In this document: positions 26,306 to 38,401 of the stretch, piece by piece
Layout: the number at the start of each line of letters is the position of its first letter
How positions within the stretch are numbered: position 1 is the stretch's first letter
Source: Symbiodinium natans
Lineage: Eukaryota > Sar > Dinophyceae > Suessiales > Symbiodiniaceae
NCBI GenBank assembly: GCA_905221605.1
Contig: CAJNDS010002237.1
Span: forward strand, 272,001-336,000
Direction: 5' to 3'
Length of the DNA: 64,000 nucleotides
The notes under the pieces: model-generated
What the model was told of the DNA's origin: nothing
The model's database searches: none
The model's input: the letters and a program-made list of their open reading frames with translations, nothing else
Translations under genes and position numbers: made by a program

Positions 26306-26779
26306 AGGGCACCTTTATCTTCGAACATGGTTGCTGGCTACCAAGTTGTGGTCCAGGGTTTACGAAGTTGATCTTCTGCATGCGGGCCGATGTAGGGTTA
26401 GGGCTTCGCAGAGGGGGGGGGCTCTTCTCGGGCCTTTGGTGTGTCAGGCCGAATGAGGTTGAAAACAGCTGGAAGAAGCTTTCGAAACCCCGGCAATTTC
26501 CAGTAGCCTCCTTGGGAGGCGTCGATTCCAGAGGAGTGAGTATGAACAGACAGGTTTATGCGGCAGAAATAGGGCCTCCATTTCCGACTCTTTTTGGGTT
26601 TCCCAGACCCCGGAGAAGGCCCTGTCCCAGACAGGCATGAGCAAGGTCTCGGAGAGAGGGGCCGCGTGGGTTCTTTCGCCTGGCGGATGCAAACCCTCAC
26701 CACTGAGTTTCGGGTTTGGGGCTTCGGGGTTTGATCTGTCGAGAGATCCGGATCCGCAATGCAAAGTTTCCGCCTATAG

Positions 26780-27215
26780 ATATAACTAAATAACAATGAA
26801 TATCAATATCAATATCAATATATAAATGTAAGTATGAATATAAATATACAAAGCAATAGGAATATAGAAATAAAAAGGAAAATGAGATAAGAACAAATAT
26901 ATTACAAATACAAATACAAATATAAACATAAATATCCGTATAAATGTAAATAAACAGTTTTCAATATAAATATAGATACACGCATACATATATTTATATG
27001 GGCACACAAATATATATATATATATATATATAGTTATATATAGATATATATATAGAGATATATATATACAAATATATATAGAGATAGAAAGATAAACATA
27101 TGTATGCAGATGTAGATTGTAGATGTTGCCTGTGCATGCACATGTGGCTGTAGCTGTAAATGTATGGTGTATGCACATGTATACGTATCGTATATATATA
27201 TATATATATATATGG
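26780..27215. repeat. AT-rich tract with AATATA/TATA microsatellites
   Basis: Imperfect AATATC, AAATAT and (TA)n repeats. Tyr/Ile-rich ORFs on the minus strand are artefacts of these repeats. Confidence 0.85.
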
Positions 27216-27295
27216 CCCACACGAGGGGAAACCCTAAACCCTACAAATCCCACATCCTAACCTCAGTCCTCAACCGCAAAGCCCTCAAAGTCGTC

Positions 27296-29960
27296 TTTTG
27301 CAGGCGCAGATGGCGAAGGCAGCGGGCGCTGTTCTCGGAGTCAAACGCGGCGCATCATGAGATCCTTCGGAGGGTTTAGGGTTTAGGGTTTAAGTTTAGG
27401 GTTTAGGGTTTAGGGACCCCGGAACCCCTCCATAAGGACCAAGTCAGGACTATCCTTAATGGTCCTTAAGGAGAGAGGAGGCTCCAACATCCATCTTTGC
27501 TGAGCTCCCAACACCCATCTTTGCAAGGATCCGATGCCTGAGGTGCCAAGGCCATCATCGTCTACGACGAGAAGATGTCCAAGGCACCCCTGGAGCAGCA
27601 GAACCGGTCGGCAACCTAGGGTTTAGGGTTTAGGGTTTAGGGCGAAGCAGAGCTTGCAAGCTGAGGACGGGGCGCGTGGCCAGCAAGGGCATCCAGTCGT
27701 GGCAGGCCAAAGTGGGGCTTTCCTCTAACCCTAAACCCTAATCCCTAAACCCTTAACCCTAAACCGCCTAAACCCTAAACCCTAATCCCTAAACCCTTAA
27801 CCCTTAACCCTAAACCCTAAACCCTAAAACCTAAACCAACCCTTTTCTGGAAGGCCGGCGATGCCCTCAGTGGGGCTTCAACCGCACCGATCGAGAAGGG
27901 CATGACTCTCATGAGTCTTGGTCTGAGCATTCGCAGTGCGCAATTTAGGGGTTTAGGGTCTGGGGTTTGGGTTTTTTTTTGGGGGTTTAGGGTCTAGGGT
28001 TTAGGGTGTAGAGGGTTTAGGGTTGAGTTTGGGGTTTAGGGGGTTAGGGTTTAGGGGGTGTAGGGTTTCGGGGGTTTAGGGTTTGGGGGGTTTAGGGTTC
28101 AGAGGGGTTAGGGTTGAGGGGATTTAGGGTTTTGAGGGTTTAGGGTCGAGAGGGTTTAGGGTTTAGAGGGTTTAGAGTTGGGAGGGTTTAGGGTTTAGAG
28201 GGTTTCGTTTCTAGAGGGTTTAGGGTTTAGGGTTTCGAGGGTTTCGGTTTTCGAGGGTTTAGGGTTTCGAGTGTTTAGGGTTTAGGGTTGCTTCAGAGCC
28301 TCGTCCTTGATGCATATGTGTGGCGTCAGGTGCTGTGGCAAATCCCGGCATCGATGGCTGCATGCACGCAACTCAGAGAGTCTAAGAATTCAGAGGGCCC
28401 TAAACCCTAAACCCTAAACCCGAAACTCACAGCCCCCCTATTCCAAAGCAGGCGAACTGTGCTGCAATTCGAGCGGTACTTCCCTTACCCCTAGTATGAC
28501 ATATCCCCGGACCTACTTGAAATGGGGTTATCTTTGCGAAGATGTGCTATGCTGCTGCCGTCTTGACTTGGGGATCTAGTTCTGGCCGGTCGCCAGCAGT
28601 CCTCGCGGTAGCGAAGTTGGAGAAGGCTAGAGTATGCAGGTTTCAGATGTTGTTGTGACGTTTGTTGCCCCTACCCTCTCCAAAACCCAAAACGCAAAAC
28701 CCAAAACCCTAAACCCTAAACCCTAAACCCAAAACCCTAAACCCCAAACCCCAACCCCGAGGCCCTAAGAGCCATAAGCCCTCCACGAGCTCCTTCGACA
28801 AGGATCACGCGCTCCAACGGCACGGCCCTGCTGCAAGCACTCGACTCCGGCGTCGCGTCGGGGGCCAAAAAAAAGGCAAAGGGGCAGGGTGCATGGCTCA
28901 GGGTGTAGGGTTTGGGGGTAGAATTATCAATATTATACCCTCATGGCCCCTGTCTCATGATATTTTCGTAACTCCCGAAAACACCCTATTCTATTCACTC
29001 AGGCCCTAAACCCTAAACCCTAAACCCTAAACCCTAAACCCTAAACCCTAACCCCTAACCCCTAAACCCTAAACCCTAAACCCTAGACCCTCTACTTCAG
29101 TCGGCCTTTTTCCTGGACTTTCCGGTTTCTGCGCAGCGCCGGCAATGGGGGTGCTCAAGGCTCTTGAAGTAAGGGTTTAGGGTTAAGGGTTTCGGGTTTA
29201 GGGTTTTGTGCCCCAAGCCCGAAACCCTCAAGGGCAAGGGTACCCGTTTTTGGTGGGGGTATTTAGGGGGGTCCCCTTTTTTGGCGGAAATACCCAAATA
29301 CCCCAAACCCCTAATCCGATTTAATCCCTAAACCCTAAAGCAAGCAGTGTCTATTTCTCAGTTGAGAGGTATGTTCTGAAGGCCCGCGAAGAGGCTCCAA
29401 AAAGAAACTCTTAGGGAATATATTCCGGGTTACATTACAGGAGTGGATTAGAAACCCTTTTCGGTGGTACCTACCCGTTTTGGGTTCCTTGACATAATGC
29501 GCATGGCGGCACAGTTTTCCAAGGCTCACTTTTGGAGGCTTTCTCCTTAGCCCTGATAGGGTTTAGGGTCTAGGGCCTAGGGTTAGTGTCCTGTTTCAGA
29601 TGGCCACAAAAACCGTACTGCGATAGTTTCTTAGATGTCTGTACAGCATCTGGCAGAACTGGCAACGTTGTGACCCCTAAACCCCAAGCCCTGAACCCTG
29701 AATCCTGAACCCTAAACCCTGAACCCTGAACCCTGAACCCTAAGCCCTAAACCCTAAACCCTAAACCCTAAACCCTAAACCCTAAACCCTAAACCCTAAA
29801 CCCTAAACCCTAAACCCTCAGCGCGTTGTCCGCGTCCGAGGCCCAAAGTCCTGGATGTGAAGCGCTCCAGGTTTGAGGACGGCATCGATCGGTTCATCAA
29901 GAAGGAGCGCCGCAACCCTAAACCCTCAACCCTGAACCCTCAACCCTCAACCCTCAACCT

Positions 29961-29998
<38 letters not shown>

Positions 29999-30771
29999 AC
30001 CCTAAACCCTAAACCCTAAAGCCTAAGCCGCACAAGCGCGAAAGTGTGTGGCGGGAGCTGGGGAATCATGTGGTGGAGACTTCACCTCGCTGTGCCAATG
30101 TCAGGACCTCCCTAAGTTGATGACAGGCATGGAGTGCAGCACTCAGCTTTAGGGTTTAGGGTTTAGGGTTCAGGGTTCAGGGTTTAGGGTTTAGGGTCTA
30201 GGGTCTAGTGTTTAGGGTTTAGGGTTTGGGGTCAATGTGGGGCCTCTGGCCATGGGAGCTTGTGAATTGTGAAGGGCCTTTCGCCTTGGATTGGATGTCC
30301 AGTGTAGGCTACCAGCAGTCACATGCCCTGCTCAAGCATGAAGCTTTAGGTTGAGTTCGTGATGGAGCAAACTTGTTCCATCAAATGCCCTACAGCGGCT
30401 TTGCTAACCAGTCGGGCATCTCTGAGTGAAAGCATTGTGACCCGAAACATCAACATCGCCAACTCTCTATCGGGCTGTGCTAGGGGAAAGGGGTGTAGAG
30501 CACCCCTCGAAAACCCTAACCCTAACCCGACAACGCAAAGCTCTCCCCAATCCCTGGACTCTGCTAAGTGGGTACAGCCTGATCCAGCGCGTGTCCAAGA
30601 CTGACCCGAACGTCAACCTGGCATGTATTTAGGGTTTAGGGTTTGGGGTCTAGGGTTTAGTCACCCCCGAGCACGAAAAAGGAGTCCCAAGGTGATTCGG
30701 ATTCCTCACATTGCAATAGACCCTAAACCCTAAACCCTAAACCCTAAACCCTAAACCCTAAACCCTAAACC

Positions 30772-30831
<60 letters not shown>

Positions 30832-31410
30832 ACCCTAAGCATGACTTCACCGAGGTATATACCTGCAATCACATCTGACCCCCGCATCAAGTTGAAGGCA
30901 TGTTCCTCAATTATTAGGGGTCTTGGGCTCTGGGGCTCTCTGGTAGTCTTAGTCCCTAAACCCTAAACGTGAACCCAAAACCCTGAACCCTAAACCTTAA
31001 ACCCAACCCCGCTAAACCCTGAACCCTAAACCCTAAACCCTAAACGCTAAACCCTAAACCCTAAACCCTAAACCCTAAACCCTAAACCCTAAACCCTAAA
31101 CCCTAAACCCTAAACCCTAAACCCTAAAAACCTTAACCCTAAACCCTAAACCGTAAACCCCTAGTTGGAGAACCAACCACGCGCGGCTGCGCAGGAGCCC
31201 ATCGTGAATCAGCTGAAGGCTGACCAAAAAGAGTTCGAGAAGGCCCGACGAGAACTTGGGGTTTAGGGTTAGGGTTTAGGGTATAGGGTATAGGGTTTAG
31301 GGTTTAGGGTTAGGGTTCAGGGTCAGGGTTTAGGGTTTAGGGTGTAGGGTGTAGGGTTCAGGGTTTAGGAGCGCCGATGTCATAACTCCCTTGCAGAACT
31401 GCGGCCTTGG
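27296..31410 (+). CDS. Unidentified multi-exon gene(s)
   Basis: Candidate exons: 27296-27368 (ALFSESNAAHHEILRR); 27535-27615 (AKAIIVYDEKMSKAPLEQQ); 27641-27727 (GRVASKGIQSWQAKVGL); 27850-27945 (APIEKGMTLMSLGLSIRSA); 28290-28390 (LVLDAYVWRQVLWQIPASMA); 28790-28885 (NGTALLQALDSGVASGAKKK); 29100-29168 (donor GTAAGG); 29845-29915 (SRFEDGIDRFIKKERR); 30030-30115 (RESVWRELGNHVVETSPRC); 30568-30630 (YSLIQRVSKTDPNVNLA); 31160-31257 (IVNQLKADQKEFEKARREL, coiled-coil-like); 31370-31410. All are + strand and set between telomeric tracts. I recognise no family. Confidence 0.45.
28005..28290 (+). repeat. Degenerate TTTAGGG array
   Basis: TTTAGGG interleaved with GAGGG, GGGGG and TCGAGGG spacers over about 285 bp, then a candidate exon. 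Confidence 0.9.
28400..28790. other. No gene seen
   Basis: Unique sequence of mixed composition, then AAACCC-type repeats at 28680-28770. Intron or spacer. Confidence 0.4.
29170..29690. other. No gene seen; G/C-run-rich intron-like sequence
   Basis: Contains GGGTACCCG and a TTAGGGGGGTCCCC/GGCGGAAATACCC segment resembling, in inverse orientation, the introner-like blocks elsewhere. A minus-strand open frame at 29335-29529 is unsupported. Confidence 0.35.
29690..30022 (+). repeat. CCCTAAA and CCCTCAA arrays flanking an exon
   Basis: About 16 CCCTAAA/CCCTGAA units at 29690-29820 and about 14 CCCTCAA/CCCTAAA units at 29920-30022, on either side of the candidate exon at 29845-29915. Confidence 0.95.
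30718..31165 (+). repeat. Clustered CCCTAAA/CCCTCAA arrays
   Basis: 30718-30838 holds about seven CCCTAAA then about ten CCCTCAA units. 31005-31165 holds about 20 CCCTAAA units. Short unique sequence lies between. Confidence 0.95.
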
Positions 31411-31557
31411 GACCTGAACTCTAAATCCTAAAACCTAAGCCCTAAACACTGAAATCCCTACAATCCCAAACCCTAAACCCTAAATCCCTTAACCCTGAGC
31501 CCTAAACCATGGTATGCAGGTCTTGTGAGGATGCCTGCTGTGCACAGTACCTACAAG

Positions 31558-31666
31558 GGGTGGGGGGGGGGGGGGGGCGGGGGGGGGGGGGGGGGGGGCC
31601 GGGGGGGGGCGGGGGGGCGGGGGGGGGCGGGGGGGGGGCCGGGGGGGGGCGGGGGGGGGGCGGGTG
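31558..31666 (+). repeat. Poly-G tract with periodic C interruptions
   Basis: More than 100 bp of G runs (7-17 G) separated by single C or CC. Strong G-quadruplex potential; also a difficult region to sequence, so length and interruptions may be assembly artefacts. Confidence 0.9.
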
Positions 31667-31735
31667 GACCTTAATCTAGAACAACGCCTCAGATGATTCC
31701 CCGGAAATCTCTAAGCCCTGAACCCGAAACCCCAA

Positions 31736-31888
31736 ATCCCGCAACCCTAAACCCTAAACCCTAAAACCCTAAAACCCTAAACCCTAAACCCTAAAACCCT
31801 AAATCCCTAAATCCCTAAACCCTAAATCCCTAAATCCCTAAATCCCTACATCCCTAAATCCCTAAATCCCGAAATCCCTAGATCCCTA
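31736..31888 (+). repeat. CCCTAAA array drifting to 8-bp CCCTAAAT
   Basis: Heptamers at 31736-31800, then mostly the octamer TCCCTAAA to 31888. It is the last telomeric-type tract before the pyrimidine/purine region. Confidence 0.93.
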
Positions 31889-32199
31889 AGTGGCATGGAC
31901 CTTTACGTATTATTTGGCGATCCCTTTCGTTTCTTATTTAAACAATGACTTTGCAAGTATCAGATATAGAGTATGATTTAATGTTTGTTGTTCCAAGTTT
32001 CAAGTTTCAAGCAACTCTTTGCAAAAGGGCTTGGGGTTTAGGATTTACGGTAGCCCGCGTACCATATGATAAACATCTCGGCGCCCAGACCGGAACCATC
32101 AAGAATAGGTCAGTCATTTCTCTTTCGTCCTTAAAGGAAGTGATGACAAAGGAATATACGTGGAGATGGACATGTCGAATTCTTCATAGTCGTGGCTTT

Positions 32200-33587
32200 C
32201 CCTCTCTGCCTTCCTTTGTTTGACCCTTCTTCTCTATTCTTTTTGCCTTCATCTTTGACCAGCACGATCGAAAGGGAAAGGGAACATGCCACTTCCTCTC
32301 GATGTGGTTCTCTCTCTCCTTTCCTTCCCTCTTGCGATGTATCTCTTGTCCTCCCTCTCTCTCTCTCTCTCTGTCGCTCTGCTCTCTCTGCCATCTCTTG
32401 CTCTCTCATCCCTCCCCTCTCCTATATTGTTTCCTCCCCTCTTTTCCATTTCTGCAAAGAGTAAGGAACAGCATAGAACAGAAAGGAAGAGATAAGATGG
32501 AGGAAGATGGTGGAACGGTGAACTCCTCCTGCGCTCGGCTCCCTCGCTTTCTCTTCCGTTGCCGTTCTTCCTCTTCTCTTCTCCCTGTTCTCTTCATGAG
32601 AAAGGAATGAAGCGAACGGAGATCTCAGAGAAAGCAAGAGGCCCTCGCTCTCATCATCTTTGCTTCCTCGTCTTCATTGCTCGCTTCATCTCTCTCTCTC
32701 TCTCTCTCTCCCTCTGTCACTCTCTCTCTCTCTATCTCTCTTCCTCCCTCTCTGCTTCTGCAACATCCCTTTTCCGCTTCTCTTTCCCGCTTCTTACCTT
32801 TGACTTGACGTTTATCTTTCTCCCACTCTTCCTCTCCCTTCTCTTCCCCTCCCTTTTCTCCCTCTTCCCTTTCTCAGTCAGAAGGACGATGCACAAGGAA
32901 GAAGGGAATAAGGGAAAAGACAAGAGAAAGAGAGAGCGAATCCGATAATGGCAGAAGGAGAACAAGGGCAAGAAAGAAAGACCGAAAGAAAGAGAGAAAG
33001 AAAGAGAGAAAGTTAGAGAAAGTAAGTGAGAGAGAGAGAGAGAAAAAAACAAAAAAAGAGAGAGGGGAGGGTGGGATGAAAAGAGGAGGAGATGAAGATT
33101 GCAGCAGGGCCTTGTCCTCCGCCTCTGTTCATCCTTGTTCTTCCCTCCTGTCTCATTGGTGAAAACCCAAAACGAGCTTGCGTGGGAAGACAAGGGAGAA
33201 GAGGATTGGTAGCCGCGAGATTCGGAGGAGGAGTTCTCCTCTTCAATCACCCTCTGTCCTTCCTTTCAGCTCTCATTCATCCTCCTTGCTTTGCCATCTC
33301 TTGCGCTATCATCCCTCCCCTCTCCTCTTTCCTTCCTCCCCTCCTTTCCATTTCTGCAAAGAGTGAGGAATAACAGAGAACAGAAAGGAAGAGACAAGAC
33401 GGAGGAAGACGGTGGGGAGAGGAAGGGTGAACTCCTCCTTCGCCCGGCTCTCTCGCTTTTTCTTCCGTTGCCTTCTTCATCTTCTTTTCTCCCTGTTCTC
33501 TGCGTAAGAAAGGAGTGAAAGGAGCGGAGAGCTCAGGGCACGCTCTCATCATCTTTTCTTTTCTTGTCTTCGTTGCTCTCTTCATCC

Positions 33588-33618
<31 letters not shown>

Positions 33619-34189
33619 TCTCCCTCCCTCCCTCTCTACTTCTGGAAGCAGACAAGGGAGTAAGGGAAAAGACAAGAGAAAAAGAAGCGAATCCGAGAGC
33701 GGTAGAAGGAGAACAAGAGCCAGGGAAAGAAAGACAGAAGGAAAGGGAGCAAGTAAAAGAGAAAGAGAAAAGGGAAAAGAGAATAGGGAGAGAGAGAGAG
33801 AGAGACAGAGAGAGAGGGAGGGGGGAGGGGATGAAAAAGCAGCAGGGCCTTGTCCTCCGCCTCTGTTCATTCCTTGTTCTTCTCTCACGTTTCATAAGCG
33901 ATAAACCAAGACGAGCTGCGTTGGAAGAAAAAGGAGAAGAAGACTGGTAGCCGCGAGATTCGGAGGAAGAGTTCTCCTATTCACTCGCCTTCTGTCCTTC
34001 CTCTCACCTCTCTGCCACTCTCCTTCTTTCATACTCTTTCCTTTCTGGTGAAGAGCTAAGGCGAAGAAGGTACGCAGAAAAATAGAAACAGATCCCGGAA
34101 AGGTGAGAACAATACAAAGAACTGATAGAAAGAAGAGAGAGAGGGAAAGTTTCAAGCCCAGCGGAAGAAGAAGAGAAAGAGAGACAGAC

Positions 34190-34234
<45 letters not shown>

Positions 34235-34700
34235 CTCCCTCCCAGCTCGCCATGAGACATTGCCTCTCCTCCCCTCCCCTCGCCTCTTCCTTTCCTCACA
34301 AAGAGGGACAGATCTTGGTCCTCCGGACCCGTTGGGCGCTTCCGGGTGAGTTGAGGCGACGGGCAAACTCCTCCTCACTCTGCCGCTCCTTTGTTTGTCA
34401 CCCCCCCTCTCCTCTTCCCTTCCTCCCCTCCTCTCAACAACATTCTTCGAAGAATAAGGAAAGAACAGAACGAGAGGGACAAGAGAAGATGGAGGAAGAC
34501 GGCGGGCAGAAGAAAGTTTGTTTTGCTCCTTCGCTCGGCTCTCTCTTGCTTTCCCTTCTCTTGCCATATTCTTCTCTTCTTCTTTTTGCATAAGAAAGGA
34601 GAACTGCAAGGAACAGAGAGCTCAGGGCAAGCAAGAGGCCCGCTCTCTCATCATCTCCTCCTTTCTCGTCTTTGTTGTTTCTCTCCATCTCTTCTTCTTC
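32200..34700. repeat. Tandem repeats of about 0.9-1.1 kb, pyrimidine- and purine-rich
   Basis: A module containing CATTTCTGCAAAGAGT, GAACAGAAAGGAAGAGA, GGAGGAAGA, CTCTCGC and GAAAGGA...AGAGCTCAGGGCA blocks occurs near 32450-32700, 33350-33600 and 34440-34690. (TC)n and (GA)n stretches lie between. Overlapping Ser/Leu- and Glu/Arg-rich ORFs on both strands are composition artefacts. Confidence 0.8.
34198..34231 (+). repeat. (GA)n microsatellite
   Basis: About 17 GA dinucleotides. Confidence 0.95.
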
Positions 34701-34704
34701 CGAG

Positions 34705-34950
34705 CATATGATCCCCGAAGGGACCGCCCCTGAGGAGCATGCGTTTAGAACTTTCCCCCACCTGTGGTATGTTGCGGGGGTGACGCTGCAAACGGAAAAG
34801 CCAACATTGGGCTACGGGTGTGTACAGAACCACGAGCGAGGCTTTTTCTCATCCCGTTTTGTGTCTCAGCCTCCAGGCCTCCCGGGAGCCTCCCGAATGT
34901 CGGGGCCTTCAAGGCTTGTAGAATGTCCTGGGGCAAGAGCTTCCAGCAGC
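34705..34950. other. Non-repetitive island inside purine/pyrimidine repeats
   Basis: About 245 bp of balanced composition, open on both strands (plus-strand frame contains FPHLWYVAGVTLQTEKPTLG). It is unlike the flanking low-complexity DNA. It could be an inserted fragment or an exon; there is no recognised motif. Confidence 0.35.
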
Positions 34951-36339
34951 ACCCATTGCCTCTCCTCCCCTCCCCTCCTCCTCTCGCCTCTTCCTTTCCT
35001 TACAGTGAGAGACAGCAAGACATTGAGAAAAGAGATGGCAGAAGAGGGCAAAAACGAAATGTAAGACAAAGCCAAATGAAAGGGAGGAAGTCCTTCTTCC
35101 TCTGCCTACCTTCCTCCCCTTCTCTCTTTTTTTATCTTGTTCTTCTCTTTCTTATTCTTAAAAGGGTATCGAAAAAGGGAAGGGTAGGGGACGGGTCTCC
35201 CTCTCCTCTCTTCCTCTCTTACTCTCTTACTCTCTTCTTGCCTATTCATTTGAAAGGAGGCAAGGGTAGGGCATGGAACCATGAGCGGGAAGGGGCGAGA
35301 GCTGTTGAGAGAAAGTGACAGAGAATGGGCGAAATCGAGGTAAGAAAGGAAGAAAGAAGGAAAAGAAAAACACGCAAAGAAGACGAATGATTTACTGCAA
35401 GTCCCGGGGACACGAGAATACTTGGAGCATATATCCTTTCACTACTTCCTGGGACCTTCCAACAGGCTGCTAGGAATTGATCGCAAGCATCTTGCTTTTC
35501 ACTCTCAATGTTTCCCACAAATCTCCCAACAAGGTTACCGGATATTGCGCTTTCCAATTAAGCACATAAGGTCTTATATGATACTTGTCAAAGCAATTGG
35601 GCATCACATCCTTACTGCAGAAAGTATACGAAACCTGGGGAAAGGGGGCGGGGGGTGGTTGAAACAGGTTTTATTTGGAAGCTGAGGCAGGTCCCTCCAG
35701 GGGACGCTGCCTTCATCTCATTCCACATTCCCGTGCAGAGAGACAGGGTGAGGGGGGAGAGAAGAGGGAGGGACAAGAACAAGTTAGGAAGAACATGTAA
35801 ATTCCTGTTCTCTCTTCTTTGTTTCTCTTTCTCTTCAACAAAAAAGAAAACTGATATGGACTTCAGAAGGGGAAAGCCAAGAGCTTCCACGGTCTATGCT
35901 TCTCTCTATGCCTCGCCCTGTTTCACGCCCTCTCTGCTTCAGCAAATCTAATAGCTCACCCTCCTTCTCGTCTTCCACTTGTACAAGACATACGGCCCAT
36001 AAAAGAAAAGAAGAGATAGAGAGAGTGACAGAAGAAATATAGCGGTAACCTCAGTTGGCCTTATAGGTAGGGTCCGCTTGGGGCAAACGGCAGGGGAACG
36101 TCTCACGACGCCGGGCGGGGGGACAGCAATAGCTGAGAGGTCGACTGCGCAGCAGTCGGTTCCACATCTCTGTTTAGCGTTTATGTGCAGTTTCTGGGTC
36201 AGGGACAGGGATAGGTGTAGGGGAGTGAGGGAACTGACAAGCTATCACCGAACCGAATCTCCCAAAGTCAAGTCTGGACTGAGCAGACTCGGGCGCACTT
36301 GGCGCGCGGAAGGCATACGCCCCTCATGCCCAGCAGAAG

Positions 36340-36477
<138 letters not shown>

Positions 36478-36775
36478 CAGTAGAAGCAGAAAGGGGTGAT
36501 AGAGGAGAGAAGAGGGAGGAGCAAGGTAAGAAGACATGTAAGCTCCTCTTCTCCTTTATCTTCTTATCTTTCTTTTGCAAGAAAAACTGATATGGACTTG
36601 GGAAGGGGAAATCCAAGAGACCCTCTCCCTCATTTTCTCCCTGCTTCTCTCAATGCCTCGCCCTGTCTCATTCGCTCTCCTCTTCTGCAAATCGCTTTCT
36701 TTGTAGTTCTTCCTTTTCATTCCTCTCACCTTCCTGCTCCTCTTCTAATTCTACGACACATACTAATCAGGAAAG

Positions 36776-36828
<53 letters not shown>

Positions 36829-37308
36829 AGACAGACCGACAAAGAAAAAACGAGACCGAAAGCAAGAGTAGGAGCGAGAGACGGAGGAAAAGAGCAGAGG
36901 TAGAGGGAGAAGCAAGGTAGGAAGAAATGTAAGCTCAACCTCTCTACTATCTTCTTACCCTTCTCTTCTGCAAGAAAGAAAACTAATGTGAACTTGAGAA
37001 GGGGAAAGCCAAGAGACCCTATCTCTCTTGTTCTCCCACGGCCTATGCTTCTCTCTATGTCTCGCCCTGTCTCATTCCCTCTCTTCTTCTGCAAGTCTCT
37101 TTCTTTGTAGTTCTTCTTTCCATTCCTCTCACCCTCCTGCTCTTCTTCCAATTCTAATTACGAGACATACCACTCAGAAAACAAAGAATAAGTGAGAGAT
37201 GGAGGAAAACCCTTGCCCTGAAGCCCGCTGAAAAAAGAAAGTAAGACAGAGCGCGAGAGGGGGGTGGGGAAGAGAGAAGAGGGAGGAGCATGGTAAGAAG
37301 AAGGTGTA

Positions 37309-37379
37309 TCTTAGGGTAGTTTCATGGTCCCTTAACATGGGCCCTCAAAAGGGGACCCCTTATATACCCCTTATGTGCC
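37309..37379 (-). repeat. Dispersed 70-90 bp repeat, copy in inverse orientation
   Basis: The reverse complement reads AAGGGGTATATAAGGGG, then TAAGGGACCATG and AACTACCCTAAGA. The same ordered blocks occur on the + strand at 54261-54349. Confidence 0.7.
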
Positions 37380-37773
37380 ATGGACCTTTAGGTACAATGT
37401 GAGCACTTGTCCTTCTTTTACTATTCAAAGCCTATCCTGTGGACAAGAAAGCCGTGAGAGGCCTAATGTGTTTTTTCTTTTCAGCAATCTCACTCCCGCT
37501 CTGCCTCAGCAAATCTCTTTCTTCCTTTCCATTCCTTTCAACCTCCTCCTCCTCCTCTTCCAACTCTACGAGACGTACCACTCAGATAAGAAAGAGAGAG
37601 AGAGAGAGAGAGAGATCGATAGCAAGAGCGACGGGGCGATGTCTCATTCTCCCTCTCCTTCTTCAAATCTTTTTCTTTATAGTTCTTCCTTTCATTCCTC
37701 TCACTCTCCCCCCCCTTCTAGTTCTACGAGACATACCACTCAGAAGAGAAAAGAAAGACAGAGACAGAGAGTG

Positions 37774-37804
<31 letters not shown>

Positions 37805-38365
37805 GACAGAGAGAGAGAGAGCGAGAGAGTGATGCGTGGGGGTGGGGGTGGGGAAAACCTTGCCCTCAAGCCCGCTGAAAGAAAGAAAAAAAGAGCGCGA
37901 GAGGGGGGCGGGGAAGAGAGAAGAGTGAGGAGCATGGTGAGAAGAAGGTGTAAGCCCCCCTTCTCTCCAGATTATGTTCTTGTCTAAACGGAGAAAGAGA
38001 TGGGCAAGCCAAGAGGCCCTCTCCCTCCCACGGTCTATGGCGTCTATGCTTCTCTTCATGCCTAAAAAATGAGGAGATAGAGAGCCAGAGAGACAGGCTC
38101 AGGGGGGAGAGAAGAGGGAGGGGCAAGAACAAGGTAGGAAGAACATGTAAATTCCTCTTCTCTCTTCTCTTTTCGTCTTTCTTTTCCACAAGAAAGAACA
38201 CTGACATGAACTTGAGAAGGGGGAAGCTAAGAGACCCTCTCTGTCCCACAGTCTATGCTTTTCTCTATGCCTCGCCCTGTCTCACTCCCTCTCTGCTTCA
38301 GCAAACCTCTTTTGTTGTAGCTCACCCTTATCCTCGTCTTCCAATTCTACAAGACATGCCGCCAA

Positions 38366-38399
<34 letters not shown>

Positions 38400-38401
38400 T
38401 A

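Noticed and set aside
26786-27253. Tyr/Ile-rich minus-strand ORF of 155 codons
   Set aside because: Translation of TATA-type microsatellite DNA.
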